From: Synechococcus sp. JA-3-3Ab
GTDB lineage: Bacteria > Cyanobacteriota > Cyanobacteriia > Thermostichales > Thermostichaceae
DNA: 64,000 nucleotides
Assembly: GCF_000013205.1 (NCBI RefSeq)
Contig: NC_007775.1
Coordinates: 806,001 to 870,000 of the forward strand
Direction: 5' to 3'
Shown here in pieces: positions 37,616-46,820 of this stretch. The first letter of the stretch is position 1. Each line of letters starts with the position of its first letter. A program made the translations under genes and the position numbers. The notes under the pieces were generated by a model. That model saw only the letters and a program-made list of their open reading frames with translations, did no database searches and was not told the origin of the DNA.

Positions 37616-38305
37616 ATGGCCAGCACCCCCCCCATCCCCAGCAGCCTCGCCGACTTTGACCCCTACACGCCTGTTTTGGCCAACTATTACGCGCCCAGCG
37701 CCTATCTGCAAGGCGATCTGGAGTCCGGTTTGCTGGAAAGTCGCCACGGCGACCGGCTCTTGGCCCTTCCAGAAGCATTGCTACGAGGCATCTACACCGG
37801 CTTGGAATACGAGACAGGGCAGGCCGCCCGCCTGGTATTGCGCAACTGTGGCCGTATGTGGGGCAAAGAGTTTTTCCGCCGCTTTGCCCAGGAGCTCTCC
37901 GACTACTACCAGAAGCCTTTGTCCGAGCTGGAGATGGGGCTCTTTTTACAAAATCTCAAACAAGCCTGGAAGACCCACGGCTGGGGGCTGATCGACATCG
38001 ACTGGACCTACAAAAATCAGGGGGTGCTGGTGGTGTCGATCCGCAACTCTCCCTTTGCCGCTGCCACACCCCCCCACTTCAAGCGCCCGATGGGCTTTTT
38101 GGAGGCAGGGCTGTTGGCCACCTGGTTTAGCCAGCTGACCGGCCAGGATCTGGGCTGTGTGCAAACCACCAGCGAGGCTTTGGGAGCGAAGAGCAACTTG
38201 TTTATCTTGACCGCTGCCGCCCGCCTCAAGGAAGGAGAGGCCTGGGTGGACTCCGGCCTCAGCCACGACCAGATCCTGGAGAAGTTGTTACAGCCCGCCC
38301 CGTAA
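37616..38305 (+). CDS. V4R domain protein (Slr0147-like)
   Basis: 229 residues, paralogue of the gene at 36103: SPFAAATPPHFKRPMGFLEAGLLATWFSQLTGQDLGCVQTTSEALG is the V4R core. In the Synechocystis operon slr0147 follows slr0146, as here. The ferredoxin-like genes slr0148 and slr0150 that follow in Synechocystis are absent; aroH comes next instead. The N-terminal part (YAPSAYLQGDLESGLLESRHGDRLLALPE) has no known motif. Confidence 0.82.
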   Translation: MASTPPIPSSLADFDPYTPVLANYYAPSAYLQGDLESGLLESRHGDRLLALPEALLRGIYTGLEYETGQAARLVLRNCGRMWGKEFFRRFAQELSDYYQKPLSELEMGLFLQNLKQAWKTHGWGLIDIDWTYKNQGVLVVSIRNSPFAAATPPHFKRPMGFLEAGLLATWFSQLTGQDLGCVQTTSEALGAKSNLFILTAAARLKEGEAWVDSGLSHDQILEKLLQPAP

Positions 38306-38396
38306 CCAGATCCAGCAGCGGGATGGGATCCCGTCGGGACGAGTCTGTATAATTCTCTGGAAGCAGGACGAGCTCAAGCGCTTGAGGGTGTAGCCA

Positions 38397-38771
38397 TTGG
38401 GGTGGCGGGTCAGAGCAATCCGAGGGGCCATCACCGTTCCGGCAAACACTGCCGAGGCCATTGGCGCTGCGGTGAACGAGCTACTGGACGCCCTGGAACA
38501 TCGCAACGCCATCAATCCGGCGGAGTTGGTGAGCGTCATTTTCTCCGTTACCCCCGATCTCAACGCGGCCTTTCCTGCCCAATTTGCCCGCCGCCGCCCC
38601 GGCTGGGAGTTGGTGCCTCTGTTGGACGTGCAACAAATGGACGTCAACGGCGCTCTGCCCCGTTGTATCCGCGTTTTGATCCAACTGAACACCCCGCTGG
38701 CCCAGGCTGAGATGCACCACGTCTATCTGCGAGGTGCCCGCGAGCTACGGCCTGATCTCAGCCCAGTTTAG
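38397..38771 (+). CDS. aroH: Chorismate mutase, AroH type
   Basis: 124 residues. Converts chorismate to prephenate for phenylalanine and tyrosine synthesis. The AroH fold is clear: VRAIRGAITVPANTAEAI (Arg binds substrate), NPAELVSVIFSVTPDLNAAFPA (Glu), PLLDVQQMDVNGALPRCIRVLI (Arg and Cys of the trimer active site). The start is a TTG with GAGGG upstream; no other in-frame start preserves the N-terminus. It convergently overlaps the next gene by 4 bp. Confidence 0.93.
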   Translation: MGWRVRAIRGAITVPANTAEAIGAAVNELLDALEHRNAINPAELVSVIFSVTPDLNAAFPAQFARRRPGWELVPLLDVQQMDVNGALPRCIRVLIQLNTPLAQAEMHHVYLRGARELRPDLSPV

Positions 38772-39169
38772 GAGGATAGCTTCTCGCGCAGCCGAGCCTC
38801 CCACTGTTGCAGTTGCTCCTGGAGAGCGGCCATCTCCGCTTCGCGACGGCTCAGCTCTTGACTTTGCCGGGTCAAAGATTGACGCCAGCTTTCGATCTCC
38901 GCCAGGTCGGCCAGGCTGCGGGCCTGCGAGAGGCTGTGCAACATCTCCACCAACTTCATCGCCGCCTCTTCCACCCGCTGCACCTGCCGATTTTCCGCAA
39001 GCTCAACCAGCAGCAATACCCCCACGTTGTAGGAGGCTGCCTCCTTAGAGGTAACCCGTTCTGGCTGGCGAAGCGGCGCCCAAACCCCACCCTCGGCTTG
39101 CTGGGCCAAGAGCTGCAGCTCCGCCTGGCCAAAAAGACTTTTCTTGTCTACCCGCGCCAGATACAGCAT
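38768..39169 (-). CDS. HmpF-like N-terminal domain with coiled coil
   Basis: 133 residues. The opening MLYLARVDKKSLFGQAELQLLAQQ and the following EEAASYNVGVLLLVELAENRQVQRVEEA resemble the N-terminal domain of HmpF, the pilus motility protein of filamentous cyanobacteria. Here only about 35 residues of coiled coil follow (QELSRREAEMAALQEQLQQWEARL), where HmpF has several hundred. So this is a short relative, and motility function is inference. It stands alone, convergent with aroH. Confidence 0.6.
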   Translation of the reverse strand: MLYLARVDKKSLFGQAELQLLAQQAEGGVWAPLRQPERVTSKEAASYNVGVLLLVELAENRQVQRVEEAAMKLVEMLHSLSQARSLADLAEIESWRQSLTRQSQELSRREAEMAALQEQLQQWEARLREKLSS

Positions 39170-39335
39170 GAAGCCTACTGGAATGTACAGGCCATCCTAG
39201 CACCGATCCCCTTCCTTTGAGGGATCCTGCCCTAAAACCGGGATGGTTGTCCCTGGGAGGATCGATGTTAAGATCGGCTGCGAAATGGGTAAGGCCTGAC
39301 GCCTTCCTGTTTTCAGCAGTTTAGGGATCCCTGGC

Positions 39336-40118
39336 ATGTTTCTCACCCAAAGCCCCTACTTTTTGATGGCAGCGCTGGTGGCAATTGCCAGTGGAGCCAT
39401 CTTTGCCGTCCGATTTGTCAAGCCCGAAGCCTCGGAAGAGTCAGATGTAATCTTCGCTACGATGGGCCTGATCTATTCCATCTCTCTGCTCTTGGAAGGT
39501 CAGCGCCTAATCCCCTTGCTGTTTTTTGCCCAGGTGCTGTTGGCAGTGATGGCGGGCTGGTTTGCCATCCAGACCTTCCGCCTGCGCATTCTCCTAAACG
39601 AGAAGGTGCGCCAGATAACTGGAGTTCGTCCAGCTATGCGGCGCCAAGGCTTTAGCCGCACCTATCCACCCGATGGCTATGCCCAGACGCGCAGCGTTTC
39701 CACGCGGCCTAGCGGATCCCGCATTCGCGACACCTCCTCCGCCAGCCGCTCCATTCCTGAACGCAGCGAGGAGCCAGCTCGTCGCCCGCGGCCCCAACTG
39801 ACCAGCGATACCCGTGTGCGCCCCCGCCCTCGCCCGGCAGCGGAGGAGTATTACGAGGAGCAAGAGACCCGCTTCCGTCGGGACACCGAGGACGATGAGC
39901 CGGATCCCTCTCGCCGCTCGGCTGTCGAGGACTATCCCGAGGATGTGCAGGAAGAACGAGGCACAGTCACCCGCCGTCGTCCCCCCCGTCTGCCTCAAGA
40001 CCAGGGTGAGAGCTACGTTGAGGAAAAACCTCGTCGTCCTTCCCGCCGTGTTGTCGAGGTGGAATCGGTGGAAGTGCAAGAGGCGGAGCCAGACGAGTAC
40101 GAAGATGATTTGTTCTGA
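39336..40118 (+). CDS. ycf66: Ycf66 family protein
   Basis: 260 residues. Three hydrophobic segments in the first 95 residues (FLMAALVAIASGAIFAVRFV, MGLIYSISLLLEG, LLFFAQVLLAVMAGWFAIQTF) match Ycf66, a thylakoid membrane protein encoded in plastids of algae and mosses. The C-terminal 150 residues are a highly charged, disordered tail with runs of Arg, Asp and Glu (RRDTEDDEPDPSRR). The family function is unknown. Confidence 0.88.
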   Translation: MFLTQSPYFLMAALVAIASGAIFAVRFVKPEASEESDVIFATMGLIYSISLLLEGQRLIPLLFFAQVLLAVMAGWFAIQTFRLRILLNEKVRQITGVRPAMRRQGFSRTYPPDGYAQTRSVSTRPSGSRIRDTSSASRSIPERSEEPARRPRPQLTSDTRVRPRPRPAAEEYYEEQETRFRRDTEDDEPDPSRRSAVEDYPEDVQEERGTVTRRRPPRLPQDQGESYVEEKPRRPSRRVVEVESVEVQEAEPDEYEDDLF

Positions 40119-40123
40119 CCTCA

Positions 40124-40148
40124 CCCTCAAGCCGTCCTGGCCTGAGGG
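40124..40148. terminator. Hairpin between convergent ycf66 and ppc
   Basis: CCCTCA-A-GCC/GGC-C-TGAGGG forms a nine-pair stem with one mismatch and a five-base loop, just after the ycf66 stop. No long T-tract follows, but the position between converging genes suggests a bidirectional end signal. Confidence 0.4.
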
Positions 40149-40250
40149 CTGCTCCTGCTGAGGCAACTCCCAACCGCCTTGCTCCCGGAGATATCCTAGG
40201 CCGGTTGGAGAGGGCCGTAGCTATCCTTGATCCCCAGGAAGAGTCGGTGC

Positions 40251-43187
40251 TCAGCCTGTGTTGCGCATACCGGCGGCGATGCCGTTGATGGTGAGCAGAG
40301 CTCCCCGCAGCAGCTCGGCGCGGTTGTACTGGGTGTTGTGGAAATGGGATTTTTGCTTGCCACGCAGGCGCTTGAGGAGCGAGACCTGGATAAACCCGAG
40401 GGGCACGATTGAACGGTTGCGCAGTTGCACCGAGCGCTTCAGATAGGGGTCGTTCTCCAACAGCTCCTTGTGTCCTGTAATTTTCAAAACCATCTCCCGG
40501 GTGCGGTACATCTCCTGGGCAATGAGCTCGAATAGCTCCATCGCCCGCTCCAGGCGCTCGGGGGAGCTCATCTCTCGCACGTAGTGGCGGGCAATTTGCA
40601 GATCCGCCTTGGCCAGGGTCATCTCCACTTTGGAGATCACCATGCGGAAGAAGGGCCACTCGCGGTAGAGATGCTGCAGGTGGTTGAGGTTGTGTTCGCC
40701 TTTAGCCGCGTATTCCTCTAGAGCGGTGCCCACTCCATACCATGCGGGCAAGAGAAAACGGCTCTGTGTCCAACTGAATACCCAGGGAATGGCCCGCAGG
40801 GATCCGATATCTTTCGAGTTGCCGCTGCGGCGAGCTGGGCGGGAGCTAATCTGCAGTTGGCTGATCTCTTCGATGGGGGTGACCTCGTGGAAAAACTCGA
40901 CAAAGCCTTCCTGCTCGTAGACCAGGTTGCGGTACACCTGGCGAGAGCGCTCTGCCAGCGATTCCATCAGGCGCGACCACTCGTGCAGGTCGTTGGGGTA
41001 GGTGCGCAGCAGGCTCGCCTGGATGACGGCGCTGGTAACAGTTTCCAGGTTAAAAATGGCCAGATCCTGGAGAGAGTACTTAGAGGCCAACACCTCTCCC
41101 TGCTCAGTAATCTTGATGCGGCCCCCCACGCTGCGCCCCGGCTGGGCCAAGATCGCCTCGTAGGCCGGCCCTCCCCCGCGCCCCACCGAGCCACCCCGGC
41201 CATGGAAGATCTGCAACTTCACCCCATAGGACTCGGCCACCGCCTGCAGCCGCTGCTGGGCTTTGTAGATCTCCCAGTTGCTGCTTAGAAAGCCAGCGTC
41301 CTTGTTGCTATCCGAGTAGCCCAGCATCACCTCCTGTAGGTTTTCCTGCTGGGCCAGGTACTGGCGATAGAAGGGGATCTCCAACAACTGCCGCAGCACC
41401 TCTGGCGCCCCCTTTAGGTCTTCAACGGTCTCGAACAACGGCACCACCGCCAGGGATCCGCGCCCGCTGATGGGATCGTAAAGGCCCACCTCCTTAGCCA
41501 GCAGCAGCACCTCTAACAGATCGCTCAACTGGCGGCTCATGCTGATCACGTAGGTTTGGCACATGGCCATGCCAAATTCCTGCTGCAGCCGGCGCAGGGT
41601 GCGAAAGGTGGCAATCAGCTCCGCCGCTTTATCGGAAAAGGGAGCTTCTAGAGGGATGAGGGGCCGGCGGGTTTGCAGCTCCCGCAGGAGAAAAGCTGTT
41701 TTTTCCTCCTCCGTCATCTCGCTGTAGGGCCGCGGCAAGATCCGCAAGTACTCGAAGATCTCGGTGAGAGCGGCCTCGTGGTAGCTGCTGTCTTGGCGGA
41801 TATCCAGGTGGGCCAGATGGAAGCCAAAGACCTGCACCTGGCAAATGAGGTGATCCAACTGGCGGCAGGAGAGGCCACTGTTTTTCAAGCTGCTCTGAAT
41901 AAGCTGCAAGTCGGCCAGAAATTCTTCTGCATTGGCGTAGGCGTTGTCCAGAGGGGGCGGGACAGGCAGGCAAGCGGAGTCGGCCAAATTGCGGTTGCGC
42001 TCCCGCGTCAACTCCAGCCGCCGCTGGATGTAGCTGAGCTTGAGCCGGTAGGGCTCTTGGCGATATTGCAGCGAAAAGGACTCGTAAACCTCGGGCATGC
42101 GGCGGCGATCCTGCTCAAGGACATCCAGCAACTGGCTGTCCACATCCCCCCAGTGCAAAGAGACGCTCAGGGTTTTGGTGAGGGCCTTCACGGACTCGAT
42201 GTACTTGCCCAAAATCAGGTTGCGCTGGTAGCGGGCCGTTTGCCAGGTAACGTTGGCAGTGACGGAAGGGTTGCCGTCCCGATCCCCGCCCACCCACGAG
42301 CCGAAGTTGCAAAAGCCTGCCGGCGGTGGCTCGACGCTGGGAAAGGACTTTTTCAAGCTGCGGCTGAGGTACTCATGCAGCAGAGGTATAGCCTGAAACA
42401 AAACCTCTTCAAAATAGTGCAAGGTGTAATCGACTTCGTTCAGAACGGTCGGTTTGGACTGATGCAACTCGTCGGTGCGCCACCAGAGCAGAACCTCCTC
42501 CGCCAGTTGTTCTCTCAACATCTGGGCCTGCAGAGGGTGAGACTGCTCTGCCCAGTCCAGTTGGCTGAGCAAGTGGGAGAAGGCCCGTTGCTTTTCGCGG
42601 ATGGTGTGGCGGACGATCTCGGTGGGGTGGGCGGTGAACACCAGGCGGATGTGCAGCCGCTCCAGCAGCCGGCGCAGCAGTCCCGGCGGCACCCCCTGAA
42701 GCCGCAGGTAAGGGAACAGACGTTCAAATTTTTCGTTTTCCCGCACGGTGCGCTGCTGGCTGTCCACCATGCGCATATCTGAGTCTTCTGCCCGTTCGTA
42801 GTGCTGTTCAACGATGTTGATCAACTGAAAGAACAAAGCGAAGGCGCGGGCCGTTTGAATGGCTGCATCAAGGCTGAGATGCTCGACAATTTGTAGTACT
42901 TCCGGGATGGGGTACTCCAAGGCCTGCCCTTCAGGGGAACACATGGAGCGCAGCCGCTGCAACAGATCTACCAAAGGCTGCCCGCACTCCTGCAGGATTA
43001 CGGCTTCCCAAAGTTCTTCCACCATTTGCAGGCGGCGATTCAACAGGTTGTTCCTGCCGTCGAGCGCTTCATCCACGGCGAGGGCACGGGCCAAGGGATC
43101 CCGTTCCGCCAGTGGAGGGGCCTCCTTCAGGCCGTTGGCAGAACCCACTGCCCGCTCTGCAGTCGTCAGGTGGGAGGAAGAGGTCAT
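40251..43187 (-). CDS. ppc: Phosphoenolpyruvate carboxylase
   Basis: Carboxylates PEP to oxaloacetate, the main anaplerotic step of cyanobacteria. 978 residues from ATG 43187, which has GGAGC seven bases upstream; the frame extends to 43283 without family similarity. Catalytic regions: [13 protein letters not shown] (active His), [19 protein letters not shown] (Lys), and [15 protein letters not shown] glycine-rich loop. The C-terminus ends [11 protein letters not shown], the conserved tail. The length is normal for cyanobacteria. It stands alone. Confidence 0.97.
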   Translation of the reverse strand: MTSSSHLTTAERAVGSANGLKEAPPLAERDPLARALAVDEALDGRNNLLNRRLQMVEELWEAVILQECGQPLVDLLQRLRSMCSPEGQALEYPIPEVLQIVEHLSLDAAIQTARAFALFFQLINIVEQHYERAEDSDMRMVDSQQRTVRENEKFERLFPYLRLQGVPPGLLRRLLERLHIRLVFTAHPTEIVRHTIREKQRAFSHLLSQLDWAEQSHPLQAQMLREQLAEEVLLWWRTDELHQSKPTVLNEVDYTLHYFEEVLFQAIPLLHEYLSRSLKKSFPSVEPPPAGFCNFGSWVGGDRDGNPSVTANVTWQTARYQRNLILGKYIESVKALTKTLSVSLHWGDVDSQLLDVLEQDRRRMPEVYESFSLQYRQEPYRLKLSYIQRRLELTRERNRNLADSACLPVPPPLDNAYANAEEFLADLQLIQSSLKNSGLSCRQLDHLICQVQVFGFHLAHLDIRQDSSYHEAALTEIFEYLRILPRPYSEMTEEEKTAFLLRELQTRRPLIPLEAPFSDKAAELIATFRTLRRLQQEFGMAMCQTYVISMSRQLSDLLEVLLLAKEVGLYDPISGRGSLAVVPLFETVEDLKGAPEVLRQLLEIPFYRQYLAQQENLQEVMLGYSDSNKDAGFLSSNWEIYKAQQRLQAVAESYGVKLQIFHGRGGSVGRGGGPAYEAILAQPGRSVGGRIKITEQGEVLASKYSLQDLAIFNLETVTSAVIQASLLRTYPNDLHEWSRLMESLAERSRQVYRNLVYEQEGFVEFFHEVTPIEEISQLQISSRPARRSGNSKDIGSLRAIPWVFSWTQSRFLLPAWYGVGTALEEYAAKGEHNLNHLQHLYREWPFFRMVISKVEMTLAKADLQIARHYVREMSSPERLERAMELFELIAQEMYRTREMVLKITGHKELLENDPYLKRSVQLRNRSIVPLGFIQVSLLKRLRGKQKSHFHNTQYNRAELLRGALLTINGIAAGMRNTG

Positions 43188-43309
43188 GAAGGCAGCTCCT
43201 AGAACAACCATCCCAATATTAGAGCCTGTTCGCTGGAAGCGCAGATTACTCTTGGAGGAGAGCTGTCTCGGCAGCATGGCCAACTCTCCCCCTGTTTGCC
43301 CAGGGATCC

Positions 43310-43567
43310 CTAGAGGCGGCTACGAATAACAAATGAGTAGTTGCTGCCGGGCTCTAGTAAGTAATCCGATTTCTCCAAAAAACGGCTCAAGGGATCGCAA
43401 ATCAAGGCCCGCCCTACAGAGGGTTCCACCTTCAGCTCCCCGGATCGAAAGCGCCAGCAAAAGCGCCAAACCCAACCGTTGGCGTTGACTTCCCCTTCAA
43501 TGGCGCCCTCCTGCCAGGAGCGGCGGGTAATTTGTACATGGGCGGTGGTCTGCGGCAGTCGGCTCAT
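43310..43567 (-). CDS. DUF3146 family small protein
   Basis: 85 residues, [18 protein letters not shown] at the start and [12 protein letters not shown] at the end, a pattern I associate with the cyanobacterial DUF3146 family. It is beta-rich and soluble, with a tryptophan cluster (WVWRFCWRF). It lies upstream of ppc on the same strand. Function unknown. Confidence 0.7.
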   Translation of the reverse strand: MSRLPQTTAHVQITRRSWQEGAIEGEVNANGWVWRFCWRFRSGELKVEPSVGRALICDPLSRFLEKSDYLLEPGSNYSFVIRSRL

Positions 43568-43710
43568 CCAGAACCTCCCGACGGGATCCCCTGTAAGGTA
43601 GCGCGCAAACCCCTCTCCGAGAAGTCGAAGATGGGCGATGAGGGGCTAGATAGATGCTAGGTGGAAAGGGATCCCGTTAATTGGATGGTTCTCTTGCCGA
43701 GGATAAAAGC

Positions 43711-43730
43711 AAGCCCCCCGTGGGGGGGCT
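43711..43730 (-). terminator. Terminator hairpin AGCCCCCC/GGGGGGCT
   Basis: An 8-bp perfect GC stem with a GTG loop. On the minus strand it is followed by TGCTTTTATCC. It lies 40 bp after the stop of the minus-strand gene at 43768, so it most likely ends that transcript. On the plus strand GTTTCTT follows, so weak bidirectional action is possible. Confidence 0.65.
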
Positions 43731-43767
43731 GTTTCTTCAGCTCCTGAGGCCGGTATTGATATAGAAA

Positions 43768-44109
43768 CTATTGAGCAGCAGTTGCCAGAGCCTTGGAAGA
43801 TTTTTTCTCCGGCTTCTCAGCCGCAACCTGCGCTAGCAAAGCCCGTAAGCTGGGAAAGAGAAAGTGATTTTCTTCGACATATTGCGCGCCGAATAGTCCC
43901 TTCTCCGCCCAGAAAAATCGGTCTATCGTGTGCTCGTTTCGCCGAACCAGAATCAGCGCAGGCGGCTGAATAGAGTTTTCCTGTATGTATCTCCGGGCGG
44001 CGGTTACAGACTTTTCTTCGCCGCTATCTAATTTAAATTGAGGAATATAATCTAAAATTTTGCGTCCCTCCAAACGACGGCGGCTCTTACGCTTTCTTCT
44101 CCTGACCAA
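43768..44109 (-). CDS. Conserved basic hypothetical protein
   Basis: 113 residues. The N-terminus is strongly basic (RRRKRKSRRRLEGRK), the core is an alpha/beta stretch (SVTAARRYIQENSIQPPALILVRRNEHTIDRFFWAEKGLFGAQYVEENHFLFPSL), and the C-terminus is Ala/Lys-rich. The style is that of small cyanobacterial proteins of unknown function. It has its own terminator. Base composition upstream is AT-rich, unlike most of the window. Confidence 0.6.
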   Translation of the reverse strand: MVRRRKRKSRRRLEGRKILDYIPQFKLDSGEEKSVTAARRYIQENSIQPPALILVRRNEHTIDRFFWAEKGLFGAQYVEENHFLFPSLRALLAQVAAEKPEKKSSKALATAAQ

Positions 44110-44887
44110 TGTCAGCCTCCTGTAGAAGGATTACAAGACAGCCTTAAAAAATATATCAGCAATACCTAAGAACTAAGAAAATCAATAACTTCTACCGGCT
44201 TTTGTTATCATCCTTTACAGAAATAACAAAGGACAACGAACGTCCTCCTCCACGAGCGGAAAAGGAAGGCAACTTACCTCTGTCTCCCCTCCAAGAACTT
44301 TGCCGGGAAACTGCTTATTCAGTTGAACAATAAACCCTTTCTCCCCAGAAGGGAGCAAAGAGAAATAGGGTATCGATTAGCTCTGATGCCTGCGAAGAAA
44401 GTCAACTGCCAGCGCAGGAGACTCCCTTCCGATCTGGCCTCTGAGCTAGCATCGACAATAAGGAACGCTCAACAGAACACATACCTAAACCTAGGTACGG
44501 GCAACTCCCCTTAGTGGGGATTAGGGTTGGCCAATTGCAACTGCGCAAACCTAGAGCAGCTTCACCAAAAGGAATACTCGCGGGGCGAGCAGCCTTTGGA
44601 GAGGGTACTACAACTGTACAACCAATTTTCCGTTTCTACAATATGTCCAGGATAGGTTTCCCGTACTGCGTTAAACCCTTAGACGGCAGACAGACCTCTT
44701 GCTACTCTGGCTTCAGGGATGACCTGAGCCATAAGGGTTCCGGTCGGTCTCAGGTAGAAGCTGCAGGAGCCCCGCTTCGTACTCCCTTCCATCCCCCCGC
44801 CTCCCTGCCCCTGGTATGCGGGGGGTTGGGGGGGAAGGGAGGCGGTCGGAGCCGGGTAGCTTACTCTAGGTCGAGGGAGTTTTGGGC
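44110..44887. other. Long gene-free stretch with hairpins
   Basis: About 780 bp. The left part is AT-rich and has an 8-bp inverted repeat TTTGTTAT/ATAACAAA (44201-44208, 44223-44230), which may be an operator or promoter element of the gene at 44109. The middle contains no frame I can defend; a stretch around 44640-44790 has a composition reminiscent of an old transposase tail, but no motif. The right end carries the two competing GC hairpins listed separately. Confidence 0.4.
44793..44845 (+). repeat. Two mutually exclusive GC hairpins upstream of a DUF4168 gene
   Basis: CCCCCCGC (44793-44800) pairs with GCGGGGGG (44818-44825), while CCGCCTCCCT (44797-44806) pairs with AGGGAGGCGG (44836-44845). 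The two stems share bases and cannot both form. The right side (GGGGGG-TT-GGGGGGG-AA-GGG) could also fold as a G-quadruplex. It lies 43 bp before the next start codon. Confidence 0.5.
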
Positions 44888-45364
44888 ATGAGGAAATTCG
44901 CGTTGCTGGTGAGTCTGGGATTGATTCTGGGATCCCCGCCGCTTTGGGCGCAGGAGGCAACCCCGCTCCCCAGTCCTGCTGCAACTCCTTCTGCGGCTAC
45001 AGGGGGGGCTCCCAGCCCGCAAGCTTCCCCAACTCTAACCCCAGAGCAAGTTACCGATGCTCAGGTGGAGCAGTTGGTGCAGATTCTGTTGGAATTGGAT
45101 CCTTTGATCCGGGAAGCCAGCGCTCAGTTGCGAGAGACCCAGAACGAAGAAGAGTACGAGCAGATCATGCAGCGCACGGAAACCCAAGCCAGCCGCATTG
45201 TCGAGAAGCAGGGGCTGACGGTGGCCGAATATCGCGAGCTGATGACCTTGGCCAACGAAGATCCCGTTTTGAACCAGCGAGTGCGGGCCCGCTTGCAAAA
45301 AGTGATCGAAGAAAGGGAATCCTCTGCTTCTCCCCAGCCAGCCACCCCGACGCCTAGGCCCTAG
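44888..45364 (+). CDS. DUF4168-like exported protein
   Basis: About 158 residues with a signal peptide (MRKFALLVSLGLILGSPPLWAQ, cleavage after WAQ or before EAT). A Pro/Ser/Ala-rich spacer precedes a helical domain (DAQVEQLVQILLELDPLIREA ... YRELMTLANEDPVLNQRVRARLQKV) that fits DUF4168. The ATG at 44888 is preceded by GGGAG. Periplasmic, function unknown. It converges on the kinase relic with an 11-bp overlap. Confidence 0.7.
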   Translation: MRKFALLVSLGLILGSPPLWAQEATPLPSPAATPSAATGGAPSPQASPTLTPEQVTDAQVEQLVQILLELDPLIREASAQLRETQNEEEYEQIMQRTETQASRIVEKQGLTVAEYRELMTLANEDPVLNQRVRARLQKVIEERESSASPQPATPTPRP

Positions 45365-45677
45365 GCTGAGCTGACTGCTGTTGGCCGGAGACAGAAAGAA
45401 GCCGGGGCAACCGCAAGGTAAAACAAGTGTGGTCGGCCTCGCTGTTAAGGTAGATTTTCCCTTGCAACAAGTTTACCCGTTGTTGCACAAGGGCCAAGCC
45501 CAACCCTGTCCCTCCCCGCCGCCGGGGATCCGAGCTGGGCACGCGGTAAAACTTCTCAAATACCCGCTTTTGTTCTGCAGGGGGGATGATGATGCCGGTG
45601 TTGCCAATTTGGATTTCCAGGTGAGGAGGAGCGCTGGTGACCTGTAGGTTAATCCGGTGCTGGGCAGGAGTAAATTT
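45354..45677 (-). pseudogene. Histidine kinase 3' fragment
   Basis: Only the end of a HATPase_c domain is present: KFTPAQHRI (end of N box), the G1 region LEIQIGNTGIIIPP, F box FEKFYRVPSSDP, and G2 GGTGLGLALVQQ. The dimerisation/phosphoacceptor domain and most of the N box are missing; sequence upstream of about 45677 does not continue the family. The frame is open to 45761 but that extension is unrelated. A truncated relic without catalytic capacity. Confidence 0.75.
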
Positions 45678-45870
45678 CCCGGAAAGCGCCGTAAAGTCCC
45701 TATCTTTGGGCAGGGGATATAAGGCGCTTTCTGGTAACCCCGTTAGCGGGTCGGGGGCCAAACTCTACACTTGGGGTACTGAGCAACTTTTTGGCAATCT
45801 TCCCGCTCCCGTCTCTCCAGGATGAGATCCTAGAATTGGAGTCTTCTAGGATCTTTTCTGGGACTTGAGG

Positions 45871-46020
45871 ATGAAAACTCCGCCTGAAAGGCCCGCCCCC
45901 AAAGTCCAGGCGGGATCTCTGCGAGCTGCGCTGAGCATTGCGCTGTTTCTGTTCTTACTGGCGCTGGTTTCCTACTTGAGCCTCAACTTCGTGCTGGCCT
46001 TGGTGGACAAGCTCAGCTAG
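45871..46020 (+). CDS. 49-residue single-helix membrane protein
   Basis: A short frame, starting MKTPPERPAPKVQAGSLR and continuing as one long hydrophobic helix (about residues 19-44, IALFLFLLALVSYLSLNFVLALVDKL). The positive N-terminus predicts a cytosolic or stromal N-terminal side. No match to a known photosystem, cytochrome or NDH mini-subunit. GAGG lies immediately before the ATG, too close for a normal ribosome site, so GGA further up may serve. The amphipathic proline-rich head plus single helix is protein-like. Confidence 0.5.
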   Translation: MKTPPERPAPKVQAGSLRAALSIALFLFLLALVSYLSLNFVLALVDKLS

Positions 46021-46140
46021 CCACTCCCTGAGGCGATTCCTCGGCGCGGATCTGCCGATAGCCCTTTGTCTTCGGCAGCAGGAAAGATACAATGGATTTA
46101 CAGGGCTTAACACCTTTTCTCAGTTTCTACGCTCCCCATC

Positions 46141-46719
46141 ATGAGCCCCCTCTCATGGCTGAGACCATTTTCTTGGTTCGCAGGTTCGCCGGGATCCGCT
46201 GGGCCTTATCTTGAGTCTCAACCTGCGCTGACTTGGCCCCGCCGGGATCTGGGCTGGAGGCGCTGGCTGCGGTACCTGTATCTGCGCCTGTTGCGAATGC
46301 AATCCTCCCCCAAAGAAATTGCCCGCGGCCTGGCGGCGGGAGTTTTTGCGGGTTGTTTTCCCATCTTCGGCTTTCAAACCCTGGTGGCCCTGCTGTTGGC
46401 CGTTCCTTTGCGGGGAAACAAGCTGGTGGCGGCGGCAGGAACTTGGGTGAGCAACCCCCTCACCTATGTGCCGATCTATGCCTTTAACTACCGGGTGGGG
46501 GAATGGCTGCTGGGATCCCGAACAGCCTTTGCCACTTCGGAACTGGTGGTAGCTCAGAACTGGATGCAGTGGGGCCTGGAGGTGTCGGCCACACTCTTGG
46601 TGGGCTGTGCGTTTGTCGGGTTTTGGGGCGCCCTCGTTAGCTACTTTCTGGGGCTGTGGCTGGTGGAGTGGATCCGCCGGCGGCGGAGAAGGGGCCGGGT
46701 CTCCTGTGAAGGGATGTAG
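46141..46719 (+). CDS. DUF2062 membrane protein
   Basis: 192 residues. The core ARGLAAGVFAGCFPIFGFQTLVALLLAVPLRGNKLVAAAGTWVSNPLTYVPIY is the DUF2062 signature (FAGCFPIFGFQT and NPLTYVP). Two to three membrane segments follow, with a basic C-terminal tail (RRRRRRGR). The function is unknown. It precedes map by about 100 bp on the same strand. Confidence 0.85.
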   Translation: MSPLSWLRPFSWFAGSPGSAGPYLESQPALTWPRRDLGWRRWLRYLYLRLLRMQSSPKEIARGLAAGVFAGCFPIFGFQTLVALLLAVPLRGNKLVAAAGTWVSNPLTYVPIYAFNYRVGEWLLGSRTAFATSELVVAQNWMQWGLEVSATLLVGCAFVGFWGALVSYFLGLWLVEWIRRRRRRGRVSCEGM

Positions 46720-46820
46720 GGCGGCTCAAAAGGCCCAACCCAAAGCTGAGCTAGGCCGGGATCCCTGCCGCCTCAGACTTCGGAGATGGATCCAACTTCA
46801 GAGAACAGAAGGGTTTGACG

